Shown here: positions 53,622-62,682 of the stretch, piece after piece
How the letters are laid out: each line of letters starts with the position of its first letter
Position numbering within the stretch: the first letter of the stretch is position 1
Assembly (NCBI GenBank): GCA_014360655.1
Contig: JACIXC010000005.1
Coordinates: 124,001-188,000, forward strand
DNA length: 64,000 nt
Reading direction: 5' to 3'
Source of the DNA: Actinomycetota bacterium
Lineage (GTDB): Bacteria > Actinomycetota > Geothermincolia > Geothermincolales > RBG-13-55-18
The notes under the pieces: model-generated
What the model saw: the letters and a program-made list of their open reading frames with translations, nothing else
The model's database searches: none
What the model was told of the DNA's origin: nothing
Translations under genes and position numbers: made by a program

Positions 53622-54689
53622 ATGGTGCATATCTACCTGACCTCGCAGCAGGGCCTCGCGGGCCTGCACACCATGTGCATCGGCCTGGGGTTGCGCTTCC
53701 AGGAAGACGGCCTCAGGGTAGGGTACATGAAACCCCTGGGCCACCGCTTCCACCAGGAGGAGGGCAGGGTCACCGACGAGGACGCCGCCTTCATGCGCAG
53801 GACCCTTTCGCTGCGGGAGGACCTGGAGGACATCTGCCCCGTGGTGCTCACGCCCAAGCTGGTGAACGAGGCCCTCAAGGACGGGGTGGAGGACTTACTC
53901 CCGCGCATCCGCGATGCCCTCGCCCGCGTCGGCGAAGGGAAGGACCTGATTATCCTCCAGGGCGCCTACACCTCGCAGCAGGGAAGGATGCTGGGGCTCT
54001 CGGCCTTCCGGCTGGCACCGGCCCTGCAGGCCCGCGTTATACTGGTGGAGCGTTTCAACGACGCCTACCTGGCGGACAACGTCCTTGAGGCCTGGGACCG
54101 CCTGGGGCAGTCCCTGCTGGGGGTGATCTACAACATGGTACCCGCCAACCGGGAGAGCTTCGTGAAGGAGATGCTCGCCCCCTACCTGGAAAGAAATGGC
54201 ATATGCGTGTTGGGGGTGCTCCCGCACGAGCGCCTCCTCACTTCCATCAACATCGGGGACCTAGCCAGGCTGCTCGACGGGAAGATACTCTGCGCAGAGG
54301 AAGGGAAGGACGCGCTGGTGGAGGACATCGTGGTGGGAGCCATGAGCCAGGAGCACGCCCTCTCCATCTTCCGCAAGCGCAGCAACTTCTGCGTGGTCAC
54401 GGGCGGCGACCGCAGCGACATACAGCTCGCGGCCATGGAAGCCAAGGCGCGCTGCATAATACTATCCGGCAACCTCTATCCCTCGAGCATCGTCCTGGGG
54501 AAGGCGGACGAGCTGGGCATCCCCGTGATCCTGGTGGCCACGGACACCTTCACCACGGCGGAACGGGCGGAGATGATCATCCGCAGCGCGCGCACCCACG
54601 AGGCGAGCAAGATCGCGAGGCTGCGCGAGCTCATAGACGGCTGCGTCGACCTGCCCCGCCTCTACGGTCTGGCGGGCATCCGGCGGTAG
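53622..54689 (+). CDS. phosphotransacetylase-like regulatory protein (AAA_26 + DRTGG), no catalytic domain
   Basis: 355 residues. The N-terminal half is a dethiobiotin-synthetase/CobB-like nucleotide-binding fold (about 1-205; VGYMKPLGHRF, ILQGAYTSQQGRMLG). A DRTGG domain (about 215-330) follows, with VVGAMSQEHALSIFR and VVTGGDRSDIQLAAMEA. This is the N-terminal regulatory architecture of long bacterial Pta, but the phosphate-acetyltransferase domain is missing. It sits 5 bp after the ADP-forming ligase with GGAGGAG before ATG 53622, so they form an operon. A regulatory role in acetyl-CoA/acetate flux is inferred. Confidence 0.85.
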   Translation: MVHIYLTSQQGLAGLHTMCIGLGLRFQEDGLRVGYMKPLGHRFHQEEGRVTDEDAAFMRRTLSLREDLEDICPVVLTPKLVNEALKDGVEDLLPRIRDALARVGEGKDLIILQGAYTSQQGRMLGLSAFRLAPALQARVILVERFNDAYLADNVLEAWDRLGQSLLGVIYNMVPANRESFVKEMLAPYLERNGICVLGVLPHERLLTSINIGDLARLLDGKILCAEEGKDALVEDIVVGAMSQEHALSIFRKRSNFCVVTGGDRSDIQLAAMEAKARCIILSGNLYPSSIVLGKADELGIPVILVATDTFTTAERAEMIIRSARTHEASKIARLRELIDGCVDLPRLYGLAGIRR

Positions 54690-54776
54690 AAGAAGGCCGC
54701 CCGCCCGAAAACGCGTCGCCGCATGACGGTTAAAGGCGGAACGCCCGCGTGTCCGTCACCGCTCCTCGCGCGTCGC

Positions 54777-55865
54777 TCAGCGGTCGATGGCCACGAGGAG
54801 GGGATAGGGATTGACCGCGGGCCCGTGGTTGGGATGCCACTCGAAGTGCAGGTGGGGGCAGCCGCGCGCGTTGCCCGTATCTCCCACGTAACCGATCACC
54901 TGTCCCGCGCTCACCCGGCCCGAGGCCGCAAAACCCTGCAGGTGCATGTAGTAATAGAGATGGCCGTTGTCTCCGTGCAGGAAGATGTAGAGACCGGCGT
55001 TGCCGCCGCTTCTCTGCTCCACCGTCCCGCTGGTGATGGCCACGCAGGGAGTTCCATAATTCGCCATGATGTCGCACCCCTTGTGGGTGCGCCCCACGGA
55101 GCGCGGGGCACCCCAGTCGTTGACGTAGCTGTGGGGGCCCGCGACGGGGAAGTAGAGCCCGTTCACCGGGCCGATGTTCCAGGTGACGGCGCTTCCGCCC
55201 CCGCTCCTGCTCCCCCCGCCGTAGCGCGCGCTGAGAAGCGCCGCCACCTCGCGGTCCAGTCCCGCCAGGATGGCCTTCTGCTCGTTGAGCTTGCTCTGGA
55301 TGGAGGCGCGCTGCTTCTGCAGGCTGGCGCTGTAGGCCTGGTACTCCGCCCTGTCGCTCTCCAGCTCCGCCCGGCGCGCCCGGATGTCCGCCATGAGGCG
55401 GCGGGCGGCGTCTATGGCCTCGGCATCATGGTCGCCGATGCGCGACATGTAGTCGTAGGAGTTGATGAAGGTGTCGAAGTCCTCGCACTCGAGGAGCACG
55501 TCCAGGGCGGCCACGCTCCCCTCCTTGTACATGGCCACCACGCGGTTGGAGAGGATGCCCTTCCAGCGCTCGTACTCCGCTTCCGCCGCAACGAGCTGCC
55601 TCTGGTTGGCCTCGATCCTGGCCTCCACGGCGGCCAGCTTGGACTGCGTCTGGTTGAGCTCGGAGGTGAGGCGGTTCAGCTCCGCCTGCAGCGCTTTCAG
55701 CTTGCTCTCGGCCGCCCTGGCCTGTTCCCTCTTCTCGCTGACGGCGTCCGCGGCAGCAGGCGGCGGGGTCCAGCAGGCCGCCACGGCGAAGGACAGCGTC
55801 AAGGCGAGGGTTGCATGGACTGCCCTGGTAAATATTCCCGTTCTCCGCCGGGCGATCTTCTCCAT
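54777..55865 (-). CDS. secreted M23 metallopeptidase with coiled-coil stalk
   Basis: 362 residues. A signal peptide (about 1-40) precedes a long coiled coil (about 42-115 and 150-215), as in EnvC/CwlM-type murein hydrolase regulators. The M23 (LytM) peptidase domain is at about 240-355. Zinc ligands are visible: the His and Asp of THKGCDIM and the HLH of CPHLHFE. The second His is in the MHLQG segment. It cleaves peptide cross-links of peptidoglycan, probably at cell division. It is transcribed toward the plus-strand acetate genes and is the last gene before prmC on the minus strand. Confidence 0.93.
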   Translation of the reverse strand: MEKIARRRTGIFTRAVHATLALTLSFAVAACWTPPPAAADAVSEKREQARAAESKLKALQAELNRLTSELNQTQSKLAAVEARIEANQRQLVAAEAEYERWKGILSNRVVAMYKEGSVAALDVLLECEDFDTFINSYDYMSRIGDHDAEAIDAARRLMADIRARRAELESDRAEYQAYSASLQKQRASIQSKLNEQKAILAGLDREVAALLSARYGGGSRSGGGSAVTWNIGPVNGLYFPVAGPHSYVNDWGAPRSVGRTHKGCDIMANYGTPCVAITSGTVEQRSGGNAGLYIFLHGDNGHLYYYMHLQGFAASGRVSAGQVIGYVGDTGNARGCPHLHFEWHPNHGPAVNPYPLLVAIDR

Positions 55866-56022
55866 ACGTTTACCGCCTTCCTCATCCTTCCCATAATTTT
55901 AGAGAAGCGCGCGCGCAAAGGTCAAATCAACGCATGGAGATACCATAATATGGCATAAGAAGGGCCGCGCAACCTGCCCGCAAAGGTGCCGCGTTCGGTG
56001 GCGCCGACCCGAAAGGCGGCGC

Positions 56023-56943
56023 TCATCCCGGCGCCGCGCGGGGCGCACGCCTCCCTTCCACCATGCGGGGGCGGCCGGTGAGGTCATCTCCCTTTCTCAC
56101 CGCCGCGTAACCAAGGTTTTCCAGCATACGGCACAGCTCCTCCGCCTGGTCTTCCCCGCATTCCATGAGCAGGCACCCTCCGGGCGCAAGCCAGGACAGG
56201 GCCTGCTCCGCAAGGCGGGCGTGCACCTCGGTGCCCCCGGGACCCGCCACCAGGGCCACGCGCGGTTCGTGTTCCCTCACCTCCGGGGGCAACAGCGGGA
56301 AGTCCGCCTCGCGCACGTAGGGAGGGTTGCTCACCACCAGGTCGATCCTCCCCTCGAGCCGCGGCGGCAGGGCCCGCAGGAGGTCACCGCGGTGGAAGTC
56401 CACCACGCCTTCCATGCCCAGGCGCGAGGCGTTCTCGCGCGCCGCCTGCAGCGCCTCCCCGCTGCCGTCCGTGGCGTGGACCACCGCCTGCGGGTGCTCC
56501 TTCGCCAGGGAAAGGGCGATGCAGCCCGAGCCGGTGCCCACGTCCACCACCAGCGGGTGCCCGCCTTCCCCGCGCAGGATCTCCAGCGCCCTTTCCACCA
56601 GCATCTCCGTCTCCGGCCGCGGTATGAGCACCCTCCCGTCCACCGCCAGTTCCAGGCGGCGGAAACCGCTGACGCCCGTCACGTACTGCAGGGGCTCTCG
56701 CCCCGCCCTCCGGCGCACGCAGCGGAAGAACGCGCGTCTCGCCGCGGCGGACATCTCCATCTCGGGACGGGCGTAGAGCTCCGCCCTGCCGCATCCCGCG
56801 CAGTGGGACAGGAGCAGCTCGGCATTGAGGCGGGGCTTGTAAATACCATATCTTTCCAGATACGCCTCGGCCCACTCGAGCAGCTCGCGGACCCGTCGCG
56901 GGGAAGCGCCGCGCGCGGAAGCCCGCCTGCCGTGTCGCTCCAC
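56023..56943 (-). CDS. prmC: peptide chain release factor N5-glutamine methyltransferase
   Basis: Methylates the GGQ glutamine of release factors. 306 residues. An N-terminal helical domain is followed by the methyltransferase: VVDVGTGSGCIALSLA (motif I, about 130), the catalytic NPPY in VVSNPPYVRE (about 203) and PGGCLLMECGEDQAEE (about 260). The start is a GTG 4 bp after the prfA stop. The adjacent gene encodes its substrate, so the pair is functionally linked. Confidence 0.95.
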   Translation of the reverse strand: MERHGRRASARGASPRRVRELLEWAEAYLERYGIYKPRLNAELLLSHCAGCGRAELYARPEMEMSAAARRAFFRCVRRRAGREPLQYVTGVSGFRRLELAVDGRVLIPRPETEMLVERALEILRGEGGHPLVVDVGTGSGCIALSLAKEHPQAVVHATDGSGEALQAARENASRLGMEGVVDFHRGDLLRALPPRLEGRIDLVVSNPPYVREADFPLLPPEVREHEPRVALVAGPGGTEVHARLAEQALSWLAPGGCLLMECGEDQAEELCRMLENLGYAAVRKGDDLTGRPRMVEGRRAPRAAPG

Positions 56944-56947
56944 GTCC

Positions 56948-58030
56948 TCATTCCCCCCCGGCCGCTTCCGCCAGCTTCCGCGCGCGGTCGGCAGCGGCCA
57001 GCGCCTCGATTATCTCGTCCAGGTCGCCGTCGAGGATCTCCTCCAGCCGGTACAGCGTAAGCCCTATGCGGTGGTCCGAGACGCGGCCCTGCGGGAAGTT
57101 GTAGGTGCGTATCCTCTCGGAACGGTCCCCGGTCCCCACCTGGGAACGCCTCTCCTCCGCCTGCTCCCGCTGCTGCCGTTCCTGTTCCATGCGCAGGAGG
57201 CGCGCGCGCAGGATGCGCAGGGCCTTCTCCCTGTTCTGAAGCTGGCTCTTCTCGTCCTGGCAGGATACCACCACCCCGGTGGGAAGGTGGGTGACGCGCA
57301 CCGCGGAGTCGGTGGTGTTCACCGACTGGCCGCCCGGACCCGTGGAACGGAAGACGTCGATGCGCAGGTCCGCGGGGTCGATCTCCACCTCCACCTCCTC
57401 CGCCTCGGGCAGGACGGCGACGGTGGCGGTGGAGGTATGGATGCGCCCCCCTGACTCGGTGACCGGTATGCGCTGCACGCGGTGCACGCCCGATTCGTAT
57501 TTCAGCCGGCTGAAAACACCCCTGCCCCGCACGGAGAAGATGATCTCCTTGAAACCCCCCAGCTCCGACGGGCTGGAAGAGAGGGTCTCCACGCTCCATC
57601 CCTTCCTGTCGGCGTAGCGCGTGTACATGCGGTAGAGGTCGCCCGCGAAAAGGCCGGCTTCCTCCCCGCCCGCTCCCGCGCGGATCTCCATGATGACGTC
57701 CTTGCTGTCCCGCGGATCGCGCGGGACGAGAAGCAGCTTTATCTTCCCTTCCAGGTCCCCCACCCGCTCCTCCGCCTCCCGCAGGGACTCGCGCAGGAAA
57801 GCGAGCATCTCCGGGTCGCTCTCCTCGCGGATGAGCTCCCGGGCCTCCTCCGCCTCCCGCAACGCCCGCCGGTATTCGCGGAGGTGGGAAACGATCTCGG
57901 CGAGCTCGGCGTGGCTCTTGGCCAGCTCCGCGTACTTCGCCCGGTCCTGGTAGACCTCCGGTTCCGCCAGCTGCCTCTCCAGCTCCCGGTAGGTCTCCTC
58001 TATCTCCTGCAGCCTGTCCATGAAGCCCAC
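56948..58030 (-). CDS. prfA: peptide chain release factor 1
   Basis: Reads UAA and UAG. 360 residues. The tripeptide that recognises the stop codon reads PVT (in [10 protein letters not shown], about residue 185), matching RF1's PxT rather than RF2's SPF. GGQ lies in [22 protein letters not shown] (about 230). The GTG at 58030 follows AGGAGGTGGG. A start at the ATG three codons later would change little. It lies between the DUF1385 gene and prmC. Confidence 0.96.
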   Translation of the reverse strand: MGFMDRLQEIEETYRELERQLAEPEVYQDRAKYAELAKSHAELAEIVSHLREYRRALREAEEARELIREESDPEMLAFLRESLREAEERVGDLEGKIKLLLVPRDPRDSKDVIMEIRAGAGGEEAGLFAGDLYRMYTRYADRKGWSVETLSSSPSELGGFKEIIFSVRGRGVFSRLKYESGVHRVQRIPVTESGGRIHTSTATVAVLPEAEEVEVEIDPADLRIDVFRSTGPGGQSVNTTDSAVRVTHLPTGVVVSCQDEKSQLQNREKALRILRARLLRMEQERQQREQAEERRSQVGTGDRSERIRTYNFPQGRVSDHRIGLTLYRLEEILDGDLDEIIEALAAADRARKLAEAAGGE

Positions 58031-58034
58031 GGCC

Positions 58035-58967
58035 TCATCCCACCTCCTGCCGTCCCTCCCCCTCCCTTTCCAGCAGCGCGCCCAGCGCCGCCAGGGCCAC
58101 CTCTACCTGCTCCCTTTCAGGCCGCCGCGTGGTCAGCCTCTGCAGGGCCAGGCCCGGCGCCACTAGCGCGGAGAGCCAGGGCGAACGGCTTCTTTCCGCA
58201 TATCTCATTATCTCATAAGAGGTCCCCGCCACCAGCGGGATGACCGCCAGCCTCTCCAGCACGCGCAGCCACAGCGCCGGCTTCCCCAGGAAGGAGTAGA
58301 CCAGGACGGTGAGCACGAGCACCAGGAGGATGAAGGAGGTCCCGCAGCGCAGGTGGTCGGTGCCCTCGCGCAGGGCCCTCTCCGGTTCCAGGGGATAACC
58401 CTTCTCCAGGAGATGGATGGACTGGTGCTCCGCCCCGTGATACTGGAAGACGCGCCGCATCTCCCGCGAAAGCGACACCAGGATAAGGTAGGCCACGAAG
58501 AAGGCCACGCGCATGCCGCCTTCCACCAGGTTCCAGAGCCACACGGGGCTGCCTTCCGGCAGGAGGCGGGGGGCCAGCCAGGTAGGCAGGGCGATGAAGA
58601 GACCCACGGCGAGGACCACGGCCAGCAGGAAGGAAAGGGCCTTGCTCCACCATCCCAGGGCCTCGCCGTCCTCCTCGCCCTCCAGCGCGAGATCCGCGGA
58701 GAGGGAAAGGGCGCGCCAGCCCAGGACCAGGCTCTCCGCCAGTACGAAAACGCCGCGCAGGAAAGGACGGTCCCAGGAGGGATGGCGCGACAGGAAGGAG
58801 CGCAGGGGTTCCACCTGGGAATATATGGTGCCGTCGGGCCTGCGCACCGCCAGCGACCAGAACCTCCTGCCGCGCATCATCACGCCTTCGATGAGGGCCT
58901 GGCCGCCGATGCGGGCGTCCCCTTCCGCGCAATTACCGCGGGAAGGGGAACGCGCGTGGGTTCTCAT
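58035..58967 (-). CDS. DUF1385-family membrane protein
   Basis: 310 residues. The N-terminal [24 protein letters not shown] (about 21-44) is the DUF1385 signature. Several membrane helices follow (about 95-115, 125-145, 160-180, 220-245). [16 protein letters not shown] (about 195) and [13 protein letters not shown] (about 220) are the other conserved blocks. The function is unknown. Orthologues commonly sit beside prfA and rpmE, as here, which suggests a role near translation or the envelope. Confidence 0.9.
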   Translation of the reverse strand: MRTHARSPSRGNCAEGDARIGGQALIEGVMMRGRRFWSLAVRRPDGTIYSQVEPLRSFLSRHPSWDRPFLRGVFVLAESLVLGWRALSLSADLALEGEEDGEALGWWSKALSFLLAVVLAVGLFIALPTWLAPRLLPEGSPVWLWNLVEGGMRVAFFVAYLILVSLSREMRRVFQYHGAEHQSIHLLEKGYPLEPERALREGTDHLRCGTSFILLVLVLTVLVYSFLGKPALWLRVLERLAVIPLVAGTSYEIMRYAERSRSPWLSALVAPGLALQRLTTRRPEREQVEVALAALGALLEREGEGRQEVG

Positions 58968-59114
58968 ATCCCTCTCCCTCGCGAAGCGCCGCCCGCCGCA
59001 GCCGCGAAAAGCCTTCCACCGCCTCCCTGCACGCGCGACACCCGTGCGCGGGACCGCGAAACGCGGAAGGTCAAGCGAGGTCGCGGTCGGGGATGGGCCC
59101 AGGCGCGGGCCGCA

Positions 59115-59357
59115 CTACTTCTCCGCCTTCTCCGGACCCTTCTTACGCCTCTGGGGCCTCGCCTTTCCGTAGCGGCGCTCGAAACGCTCCACCCTGCCGC
59201 CGGTGTCCACGAGTTTCTGTTTGCCCGAGTAAAAGGGGTGACATTGCGAACATATCTCCACCCGCAGCACCGGCTTCGTGGACCTCGTCCTGAAGGTGTT
59301 GCCGCAGGAACAGGTCACCGTGGCCTCCACGTAATCGGGATGAATCCCTTTCCTCAT
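59115..59357 (-). CDS. rpmE: ribosomal protein L31, zinc-binding form
   Basis: An 80-residue large-subunit protein. The start [20 protein letters not shown] contains the first cysteine pair, and [11 protein letters not shown] the second, so this is the zinc-dependent type A form. A basic C-terminal tail ([20 protein letters not shown]) is longer than usual. GGAGG lies 9 nt before ATG 59357; the frame upstream is not coding. It lies between rho and the DUF1385 gene. Non-zinc L31 forms are absent from the window. Confidence 0.96.
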   Translation of the reverse strand: MRKGIHPDYVEATVTCSCGNTFRTRSTKPVLRVEICSQCHPFYSGKQKLVDTGGRVERFERRYGKARPQRRKKGPEKAEK

Positions 59358-59591
59358 CTCGACGTTCCTCCGTATTCCCAGGATATCTTTCCGATATAAC
59401 CAGACAAGTATAGCAACATGCCACTCCCTCGAACAGGCCGAAAGCCCCGGGGGACCCGGAAGGGCGCCCGCCCGGCGTGACCTGCCAGAACTGCCGGTCA
59501 CGCCCGTTTCCCGCAACGGGAAGCAGGGACGCTGGGGCACACCCTTGCGTACAGGTTCCCGGGCCCGGCGCCCCGCGTAGGGCGCCACGCC

Positions 59592-60857
59592 TCAGGAGAT
59601 GGGCGACCTGGCTATCTCGTTCAGGAACTCCTGGTTGTTCTTGGTGCTGCGTATCTTGTCTATGAGCAGCTCGATGGCCGCGCTGGGGTCGAGGGCGTGA
59701 AGCACACGACGCAGTTTCCAGACCACCTGCGCTTCCTCCGGCTCCATGATCAGCTCTTCCTTGCGTGTCCCGGACTTGTCGATCTCTATGGCCGGGAAGA
59801 TACGCTTGTCCGCCAGTTTGCGGTCCAGGTGCAGCTCCATGTTGCCGGTACCCTTGAACTCCTCGAAGATGACCTCGTCCATGCGGGACCCGGTCTCCAC
59901 CAGGGCGGTGGCGATGATGGTGAGGCTGCCCCCGTCCTCGATGTTCCTCGCCGCGCCGAAGAAGCGCTTGGGCGGGTAGAGGGCGGTGGAATCCACCCCT
60001 CCGGAGAGGATACGCCCGCTGGTGGGCGTGGCGAGGTTGTAAGCACGCGCCAGGCGGGTGATGCTGTCCAGGAGGATGACCACGTCGTGATTGTGTTCCA
60101 CCAGGCGCTTGGCCCTCTCCAGCACCAGCTCCGCCACCTGGATGTGGTTGTCGGACGGCTGGTCGAAGGTGGAGCTGATCACCTCGCCCTTCACGGAACG
60201 TTCCATGTCCGTGACCTCCTCGGGACGCTCGTCCACAAGGAGGACGATGAGCTTCACCTCCGGGTTGTTGTAGGTGATGCTGTTGGCGATCTGCTTCAGG
60301 ATGGTGGTCTTGCCCGCCTTGGGCGGGGAGACGATCAGCCCCCTCTGCCCCTTGCCGATGGGAGCGATGAGGTCGATGATCCTGGGCGCCGTGACCTCGT
60401 CGGGCGTCTCCAGGCGCAACCGCTGCAGCGGAAAGAGGGGCGTCAACTGCTCGAACTGCTTACGCTCGCGGCAGACTTCGGGGTTGTCCCCATTGACCTT
60501 CTCGATGCGCAGCAGGGCGTTGTACTTCTCGCTGTCCTTGGGCGGGCGCACCTGGCCCTGTATCTCGTCACCCCTCTTGAGGTGGAAGCGCCGTATCTGG
60601 GAGAGCGAGACGTAGATGTCCTCCTCGCTGGGAAGGTAACCGCGCGTGCGCAGGAAGCCGTAGCCCTCGGGAAGGATGTCCAGGATCCCCGTGCGGATGA
60701 AAAGCCCTTCCTCCTCCACGCGGCGGTTGAGGATGCTCTCGATGAGCTCCTGTTTGCGCATACCGGTGATGCCGGTCAGTCCCATCTCGCGCGCCATGCC
60801 CTGCAGGTCCACCAGGAGCATGGATTCCAGCTTGGCCCTGTCCATTGTCTGTTCCAA
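59592..60857 (-). CDS. rho: transcription termination factor Rho
   Basis: A hexameric RNA helicase that ends transcription. 421 residues. A short N-terminal helical domain and an OB-type primary RNA site (about 55-120, including EGYGFLRTR) precede the ATPase with [16 protein letters not shown] (Walker A, about 175-190), [27 protein letters not shown] (Walker B, about 258-273) and the [21 protein letters not shown]-loop. The start is TTG 60857 directly after AAAGGAGGTGAGAAC. It clusters with rpmE, prfA and prmC. Confidence 0.97.
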   Translation of the reverse strand: MEQTMDRAKLESMLLVDLQGMAREMGLTGITGMRKQELIESILNRRVEEEGLFIRTGILDILPEGYGFLRTRGYLPSEEDIYVSLSQIRRFHLKRGDEIQGQVRPPKDSEKYNALLRIEKVNGDNPEVCRERKQFEQLTPLFPLQRLRLETPDEVTAPRIIDLIAPIGKGQRGLIVSPPKAGKTTILKQIANSITYNNPEVKLIVLLVDERPEEVTDMERSVKGEVISSTFDQPSDNHIQVAELVLERAKRLVEHNHDVVILLDSITRLARAYNLATPTSGRILSGGVDSTALYPPKRFFGAARNIEDGGSLTIIATALVETGSRMDEVIFEEFKGTGNMELHLDRKLADKRIFPAIEIDKSGTRKEELIMEPEEAQVVWKLRRVLHALDPSAAIELLIDKIRSTKNNQEFLNEIARSPIS

Positions 60858-60953
60858 GTTCTCACCTCCTTTCCATTAATTTCCTATAAAAACCTCTTGC
60901 CGTGTTGCTGACGTGTTCTTGCCCGGGCCTTGCCCTTGCCCTGGCCGTTCCCT

Positions 60954-61601
60954 TCACAGGTCCTTGATCTTCTCATAATCCTCCAGGAACCTCTTGATGC
61001 CGATGTCCGTCAGGGGATGCTTCACCATCGCCACCATCACCTCGTAAGGGATGGTGGCTATGTGCGCGCCGGCCCGCGCCGCCTGCACCACGTGCATGGG
61101 ATGACGCAGGCTGGCCGCGATGACCTCGGTGGCCAGTCCATAGGTGTCGAAGATGTCCACTATCTCCTCCACCACCGCCATGCCGTTGTTGCCGATGTCG
61201 TCGAGGCGGCCCACGAAGGGGCTGACGAAGGTGGCCCCCGCCGCCGCCGCCAGCAGCGCCTGGTTGGCGGAAAATACCAGGGTGACGTTGGTCTTGATCC
61301 CTTCCCGCGCCAGGCGGCTGACCGCGGCCAGGCCCTGCGGGGTCATGGGTATCTTCACGTTGATGTTCTCGGCGATGGCCGCCAGCTCCCGCGCCTCGCG
61401 CACCATCCCCTCCGTGTCCATGCTCAAGGCCTCGGCGCTGACCGGGCCGCGCACGACCTCCGCGATCTCCCGCAGGCACTCCCGCATGCCGCGCCCCTCC
61501 TTGGAGACCAGCGAGGGGTTGGTGGTCACGCCGGAAAGCACTCCCCACCCGTTTATCTCCTTTATGTGCTCCACGTTTGCGGTGTCCAGGAAAAGCTTCA
61601 T
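60954..61601 (-). CDS. transaldolase, fructose-6-phosphate aldolase-like subfamily
   Basis: A 215-residue TIM-barrel enzyme of the short transaldolase subfamily. The Schiff-base lysine is K83 in [26 protein letters not shown] (about 21-33) and [15 protein letters not shown] (about 106-120) are typical active-site strands. Short members act either as transaldolases (pentose phosphate) or fructose-6-phosphate aldolases; the sequence alone does not decide. A GGAGGT lies before ATG 61601. It lies between rho and the cDPG genes. Confidence 0.93.
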   Translation of the reverse strand: MKLFLDTANVEHIKEINGWGVLSGVTTNPSLVSKEGRGMRECLREIAEVVRGPVSAEALSMDTEGMVREARELAAIAENINVKIPMTPQGLAAVSRLAREGIKTNVTLVFSANQALLAAAAGATFVSPFVGRLDDIGNNGMAVVEEIVDIFDTYGLATEVIAASLRHPMHVVQAARAGAHIATIPYEVMVAMVKHPLTDIGIKRFLEDYEKIKDL

Positions 61602-61710
61602 CGCAAACCTCCGCTCGAATCGCCTTCCGTCGTCCCTGCATGCCGCGCCACCGCACGCGCGACAGTCCTTCGGGCATCCTCCTCCGTATCAGCCGGCCCG
61701 GTCGTGCCGC

Positions 61711-62682
61711 TCATATGAACAGCGCCGCCTCTTCCGGCAACTTCTCCTTGCGGGCCATCTCGTAGGCGGTGTTGATGATGTAATCGACTACATCGGACAC
61801 GGTGGAGTCCAGGTCCACGCACTCCACCGCCCTGACCCCGGTCACCTCGGCCATGTGCACGATATAATCCTGTATCTTGCGTATGTTGTCGAAATGCTTC
61901 ACGTACCTCTGGAAAGGCCTGGTGCCCTGCGTCTCCACCTCCCGGATGTAGAAGTGGCTGCGGTGCAGTTTCTCGTCCGTCACCTTGACGACCAGGGGGA
62001 CGATGAACGCGTCTGGGAACTGCTCGGCCGTTATGAAGCCGGGCACGATGTGCGCTCCCTCGATGATGATATGGGTGCCCTCGTTGAGGGCCCTCTTGAT
62101 GATCGCCCGCACTCCCACCAGCACGGAGAGGCTCTGCTCCCGGAACCCGGCCACCACCGGGTCCACGTGCGGCGGCAGGGGGTGGATAAGGGCGGACTCC
62201 GCGTCGAAGGAGGAGGTGTGGATGGTGGGCATGAGCTCGTGCGAGAAGAAAGCACGCATGACCTCGCGGATGGCATCGGTAGACACGATGCGCACGATGC
62301 TCAATCGGTTGGCGAGCATGGTGGCGATGGTCGACTTTCCCACGCCGGTGGTGCCGCCCATGAGCACCACCAGGGGCTTGTTCAGGCTGCTGAAACTCAC
62401 GTAGCGGCGGTAGTTGTCCGCGTACTTCTCGCCGATCTTTTCCAGGAGCACGTGGTAGATTATGCGGCGCAGCTCCTTCGCCTGTATCTCCAGCCTCCCC
62501 TCTCCCACCAGGTATTCCTCGATACCGGAGGCCACGTAATACGCGGGTCCCGGCGGCAGGCCGGAAGCCATGATGGCGTTGGCCGTCAGGCCCTTGGAGA
62601 AGGGCACGCGGTGATATTCCTCGTCGAGGATGGTTATCCTCTTGTTCTTGTTGTCGCTCTTCTTCTCGCCTTCGCTTCTCAT
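61711..62682 (-). CDS. 2-phosphoglycerate kinase (cDPG pathway)
   Basis: Predicted to phosphorylate 2-phosphoglycerate to 2,3-diphosphoglycerate. 323 residues. An N-terminal ATP-cone-like domain (about 15-95; VPFSKGLTANAIMASGL) precedes a P-loop kinase domain with MGGTTGVGKSTIATMLA (about 107-123) and RIVSTDAIREVMRAF (about 130-145). Lengthwise it matches archaeal 2PGK. Start ATG 62682 forms an ATGA overlap with the cpgS stop. A longer frame begins at 62706. Fructose aldolase/transaldolase and rho follow. The functional call comes from family resemblance together with its neighbour. Confidence 0.85.
   Translation of the reverse strand: MRSEGEKKSDNKNKRITILDEEYHRVPFSKGLTANAIMASGLPPGPAYYVASGIEEYLVGEGRLEIQAKELRRIIYHVLLEKIGEKYADNYRRYVSFSSLNKPLVVLMGGTTGVGKSTIATMLANRLSIVRIVSTDAIREVMRAFFSHELMPTIHTSSFDAESALIHPLPPHVDPVVAGFREQSLSVLVGVRAIIKRALNEGTHIIIEGAHIVPGFITAEQFPDAFIVPLVVKVTDEKLHRSHFYIREVETQGTRPFQRYVKHFDNIRKIQDYIVHMAEVTGVRAVECVDLDSTVSDVVDYIINTAYEMARKEKLPEEAALFI

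Noticed and set aside
55937-55960. Short palindrome CCATAATATGG near the M23 gene as an operator
   Set aside because: It is only a short AT-rich symmetry with no second site; chance is likely.
59358-59588. 77-codon extension of ribosomal protein L31
   Set aside because: ATG 59357 has GGAGG and starts the family N-terminus exactly; the upstream frame is non-conserved.
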